Position numbers and translations under genes: made by a program | Assembly: GCA_963514095.1 (NCBI GenBank) | Contig: OY741271.1 | Span: 10,630,495-10,694,494 of the forward strand | Source of the DNA: Eutrigla gurnardus | Lineage: Eukaryota > Chordata > Actinopteri > Perciformes > Triglidae | Length of the DNA: 64,000 bases | Direction of reading: 5' to 3' | Shown: piece by piece, positions 62,701-64,000 of the stretch | Position numbering within the stretch: the first letter of the stretch is position 1 | Layout of the letters: the number at the start of each line of letters is the position of its first letter | The notes under the pieces: generated by a model | Seen by the model: the letters and a program-made list of their open reading frames with translations, nothing else | The model's database searches: none | What the model was told of the DNA's origin: nothing

Positions 62701-64000
62701 GCAAATGTGTTCAACAAATTATACGTTTTTCATTGACCAGCAAGCAGGTGACATTATCGCATTAAATAATATTCCAGCAAGCCTGTTATGCACGATCTGA
62801 CCACATTTGTGTTAATTCAGCCAGCAGGAGGATATTAGTTTATGTGGAGCAGCTGCTTGTCTCATCTTACCGTAATCTCGAAGCAAGGCCTGGGCAGGAC
62901 GCTCAGAGTCTGGACTGGTGGCCTCAGTGCTTCCTCCGCTGGTGAAACTAATGCCACTGTTGGTACGGCTGTGACTCTGACTTCTCACAGTCATGTGGCT
63001 CCCGTCTATACTCCCCTACCATCGCAAAAACACAGCAATCTTCAGGTCCAATCCATCACACTGCTTCCAACATTATGAAATGTTAATGGTCTATCAGTAG
63101 GTAACAGCAGTGATCTGAGCCTTACCGTTTCAGTCTGTGCACCTATGGACTCCAACAGTGCTGAGTCTTGAACAATATTTAGCATTGCACCTGAGGAGTG
63201 GTGGTATATAATTAAACAATACATATAATAACAGTCCAAAATGGTTTAAGTCAGCTAGAAACATGCACAAGTATTATGAAGAAGCAAATAAATAGTAAAA
63301 AAAAAAATTAAAAAAAAGCTATGAAGTGGTCAGTAGATACCCAGAATGAGCTGTGTGTTAGTGGGGTCAGTCTCAGTCTGAAGCGCTCCAATGAGGACAT
63401 TGACGAGACGTAGCCTCAGGGACAGGAAAGACACGGGCTGGTCATGAGGCCATCCATCCTCCTCATTGAACTTTCCTTCCAACAGAACCTAAAGAACAAT
63501 ATCAACATGGTGAAGAACTCAGCATGTATTTACCTCCAAGTGGGGATATGGTATGGAACATGTTTCAACAAGGATTTCACTTAAGCTAACGAAAAAGCTG
63601 CAAAGACAAAAAGTGAATGAATTCACACTGTAAAGCCGGGAAACATCCTAAATGCTACAGTAAAGTGGCAAATTCAAAACACAGAAAATGTACAGACACC
63701 TCTGATTTGATGTTGCCAAAGTGATGTGGTAATGGCAGCATTGCAAGCAGGATGTTGATGGAGGCTCTCCTCAGGTCGGTAGGATTCACGTAGATCTTGA
63801 ATTTGGACAGCTCCCTGTAAAGAGTAAACAATCTCATGGACTTCAAGAAACAATGAAATATTCCTAATTACATGGTAACTGATCCAAAACCGGTCTAACC
63901 TGTCTGGTACTATAGTCTCCAGAGCAGCTATGAAGTAGGGCACCACCACATTGATGCCCTTCAGGTCAGTACAGAAGAGAGAGGAGGAGTTGAGAATGAT
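53565..64000 (-). CDS. ralgapb: ralgapb, C-terminal ~934 residues (20 exons; 5' part beyond right edge)
   Basis: RalGAP-beta is the non-catalytic subunit that pairs with RalGAP-alpha1/alpha2 to stimulate GTP hydrolysis by RalA and RalB in the cytoplasm. Joined exons (5' to 3'): 63900-64000+, 63700-63814, 63341-63488, 63126-63190, 62871-63015, 61107-61228, 60066-60248, 59800-59948, 59325-59512, 59041-59144, 58726-58878, 57784-57993, 57349-57507, 57032-57200, 56484-56609, 56245-56381, 56019-56127, 55751-55829, 54720-54868, 53565-53758. Phases agree throughout, giving about 934 of the usual ~1,494 residues. The helical-repeat middle part (LVTQRLNSQWRQDMSISL, IVAAFQFLCVWLTEHPDML) leads to a C-terminal Rap/RalGAP-like domain from about FFDDISYLDLL to MVIPLVDGM, which in this subunit is known to lack GAP catalysis. 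The stop is TAA. prex1 follows downstream on the same strand. Confidence 0.96.
54157..54436. repeat. teleost short interspersed repeat
   Basis: Starts like ggtaaatggacctgcatttc, includes gcttttctagac, cattcatccattcacaca and ggggttcagtatcttgcc, and ends near ctctaccactgagccaca. I recognise this layout as a very common fish dispersed repeat of unassigned class. It lies in the last ralgapb intron. Confidence 0.5.
54720..54868 (-). CDS. ralgapb: ralgapb in-window exon 19 (GAP-like domain end)
   Basis: LLEKDVPLIFIHPLKTGLFR, IRLHGAVGKFGMVIPLVDGM and VVSRRAL. Two acceptors lie close together; phase requires the upstream one (ctgtag|GTCAGG). Confidence 0.94.
55751..55829 (-). CDS. ralgapb: ralgapb in-window exon 18
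   Basis: NFPLSDLLAETSTGLEASMS then NSTSC; 79 nt; acceptor ttttag and donor gtattct. Frame is restored by AG|G into the next exon. Confidence 0.93.
56019..56127 (-). CDS. ralgapb: ralgapb in-window exon 17
   Basis: LSPLVKTKRSSTGKSFPPLG then PETKVFVVWVERFDDI; the second half is conserved, the first half variable. Confidence 0.94.
56245..56381 (-). CDS. ralgapb: ralgapb in-window exon 16
   Basis: A Ser/Asp-rich insertion ESSVQSDSTVEADSN followed by MPGLPKQPNLTLELFPNHSE; ends in phase 0 at donor gtaacat. Confidence 0.93.
56484..56609 (-). CDS. ralgapb: ralgapb in-window exon 15
   Basis: A divergent EATTPEDTGG start, then SMFNGEKKVLYYADALTEIA and FVVPSFPSENS, part of the GAP-like fold. Confidence 0.94.
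57032..57200 (-). CDS. ralgapb: ralgapb in-window exon 14
   Basis: ILRNVESSSSVQPHFLEFLL, SLGWPVDVGRHPGWTGHLDT and SWSLNSCSDSNDIQQT. The tail after SWSLN is more variable than the body. Confidence 0.95.
57349..57507 (-). CDS. ralgapb: ralgapb in-window exon 13 (GAP-like domain start)
   Basis: EPNNSRLPPHLIGLESSLPG, FFDDISYLDLLPCRPFDTVF and IFYVRAGQKSSPE; opens the Rap/RalGAP-like region. Confidence 0.95.
57784..57993 (-). CDS. ralgapb: ralgapb in-window exon 12
   Basis: LEVQHEKLHILMTKQIEYEN, DPLTDCKPPPPSQEFQTARL and FLSHFGFLSLEALK; 70 codons. Donor gttggt is atypical but still GT. Confidence 0.95.
58726..58878 (-). CDS. ralgapb: ralgapb in-window exon 11
   Basis: VFVPEGRPTPNNAVGIKYNV, KQRPFPEEVDKIPLVKADVS and IPDLDDIVSKE. 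The acceptor cagcag|GTG was chosen to match human; using the upstream cag (start 58881) would add one Gln. Confidence 0.94.
59041..59144 (-). CDS. ralgapb: ralgapb in-window exon 10
   Basis: PSPSVTILIRGTAGRHAWTM, QLFHQPRGARVNQR; acceptor ctcacag, donor gtgagat. Confidence 0.94.
59325..59512 (-). CDS. ralgapb: ralgapb in-window exon 9
   Basis: IMQVLGAFPSPSGPASTCSL, LNEDTLIRYARLSATGASNF and [20 protein letters not shown]; strongly conserved with human. Confidence 0.96.
59753..59781. repeat. (AT)n microsatellite
   Basis: In a ralgapb intron, 19 bp from the donor of in-window exon 8. Confidence 0.95.
59800..59948 (-). CDS. ralgapb: ralgapb in-window exon 8
   Basis: DCLVEVLEIVELGISGSKSR then a charged EQEVRHKGEKEHNP linker and RVKDAAEATLS. 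Ends in a split Cys codon. Confidence 0.95.
60066..60248 (-). CDS. ralgapb: ralgapb in-window exon 7
   Basis: VKVGVDSADRKRAVSSICGY, IVYQCSRPAPLQSRDLHSMI and VAAFQFLCVWLTEHPDMLDE; 61 codons, phase 0 at both ends. Confidence 0.96.
61107..61228 (-). CDS. ralgapb: ralgapb in-window exon 6
   Basis: TAAGLLVRSIHLVTQRLNSQ, WRQDMSISLAALELLAGLAK, almost identical to human. The donor gtaaaggta resembles the next exon's start (GTAAAGGTG), but phase fixes the boundary after AAG. Confidence 0.95.
61446..62506. mobile_element. TIR-bounded 1.06-kb insertion in ralgapb intron
   Basis: Perfect 15-bp terminal inverted repeats, TAGGGCTGAGTGATT at 61446-61460 and its reverse complement at 62492-62506, bound AT-rich sequence with no transposase ORF. 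This fits a non-autonomous DNA transposon, and TAGGGCTG-type ends are common in fish repeats. The target duplication is unclear: TA is part of the repeat itself. A second repeat-like end (ggggtgtccctgactaag, near 61848) suggests nesting. Confidence 0.45.
62871..63015 (-). CDS. ralgapb: ralgapb in-window exon 5 (Ser-rich linker)
   Basis: A fish-specific start (GSIDGSHMTVRSQ) leads into SHSRTNSGISFTSGGSTEAT and SPDSERPAQALLRDY. RTNSGIS is a basophilic-kinase-like serine motif also present in mammals. The donor is gtaagatg. The next intron holds a TIR-bounded insertion. Confidence 0.93.
63126..63190 (-). CDS. ralgapb: ralgapb in-window exon 4
   Basis: A short 65-nt exon encoding AMLNIVQDSALLESIGAQTE plus Thr; acceptor cctcag, donor gtaagg. 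Confidence 0.94.
63341..63488 (-). CDS. ralgapb: ralgapb in-window exon 3
   Basis: VLLEGKFNEEDGWPHDQPVS, FLSLRLRLVNVLIGALQTET and DPTNTQLIL; the next Gly codon is split. Close to human apart from the EEDGWPHD loop. Confidence 0.95.
63700..63814 (-). CDS. ralgapb: ralgapb in-window exon 2
   Basis: ELSKFKIYVNPTDLRRASIN and LLPLPHHFGN-type sequence (here MLPLPHHFGNIKSE). It is separated from exon 1 by an 85-nt intron; acceptor ttacag, donor gtgtctg. Confidence 0.95.
63900..64000 (-). CDS. ralgapb: ralgapb in-window exon 1 (cut by window edge)
   Basis: It encodes ILNSSSLFCTDLKG and VVVPYFIAALETIVPD, then a split Arg at donor gttagac. The exon continues beyond 64,000. The sequence is the RalGAP-beta type. 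Confidence 0.93.

Overview
This window looks like teleost (ray-finned, probably percomorph) nuclear DNA. The evidence is two multi-exon vertebrate genes with GT-AG introns, fifteen (CA/TG)n tracts of about 31 to 180 bp, several short repeats of the kind scattered through fish genomes, and no prokaryotic gene organisation. Species cannot be named from the sequence alone.

Both recognisable genes lie on the minus strand, in tandem. From the right edge (64,000) to 53,565 are the last 20 coding exons of ralgapb, the non-catalytic beta subunit of the Ral GTPase-activating complex. They give about 934 C-terminal residues, ending in a real stop at 53,565-53,567. Its 3' UTR probably runs to a poly(A) signal at 51,299-51,304 that has a GU-rich element downstream.

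After roughly 0.65 kb of intergenic DNA carrying a CTCF-like motif and a small hairpin, a CpG-rich promoter/5' leader (about 50,287-50,663) begins prex1, the PIP3- and G-beta-gamma-regulated Rac guanine-nucleotide exchange factor. Its start codon is at 50,284-50,286. Nineteen exons, ending at 700, encode about 710 N-terminal residues: DH, PH, DEP1, DEP2, PDZ1 and the start of PDZ2. The rest of the gene lies beyond the left edge. All 39 exons were joined by hand. Splice phases agree at every junction and no frameshift or internal stop was found.

prex1 introns fill most of the window (intron 1 alone is about 16 kb). They hold microsatellites, mono-C/G runs and a few degraded repeats. No second protein gene, tRNA or rRNA gene, transposase ORF or CRISPR array was found in them; most long ORFs there are (CA)n/(TG)n read-through. 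One ralgapb intron is inflated by a 1.06-kb segment bounded by perfect 15-bp inverted repeats.

Both genes regulate small GTPases: P-Rex1 activates Rac, and RalGAP switches off RalA/B. I see no previously undescribed system. The most notable signals are regulatory: (CA)n tracts starting at intron position +11 after two consecutive prex1 exons, a CTCF-like motif between the tandem genes, and two minimal upstream ORFs in the prex1 leader.
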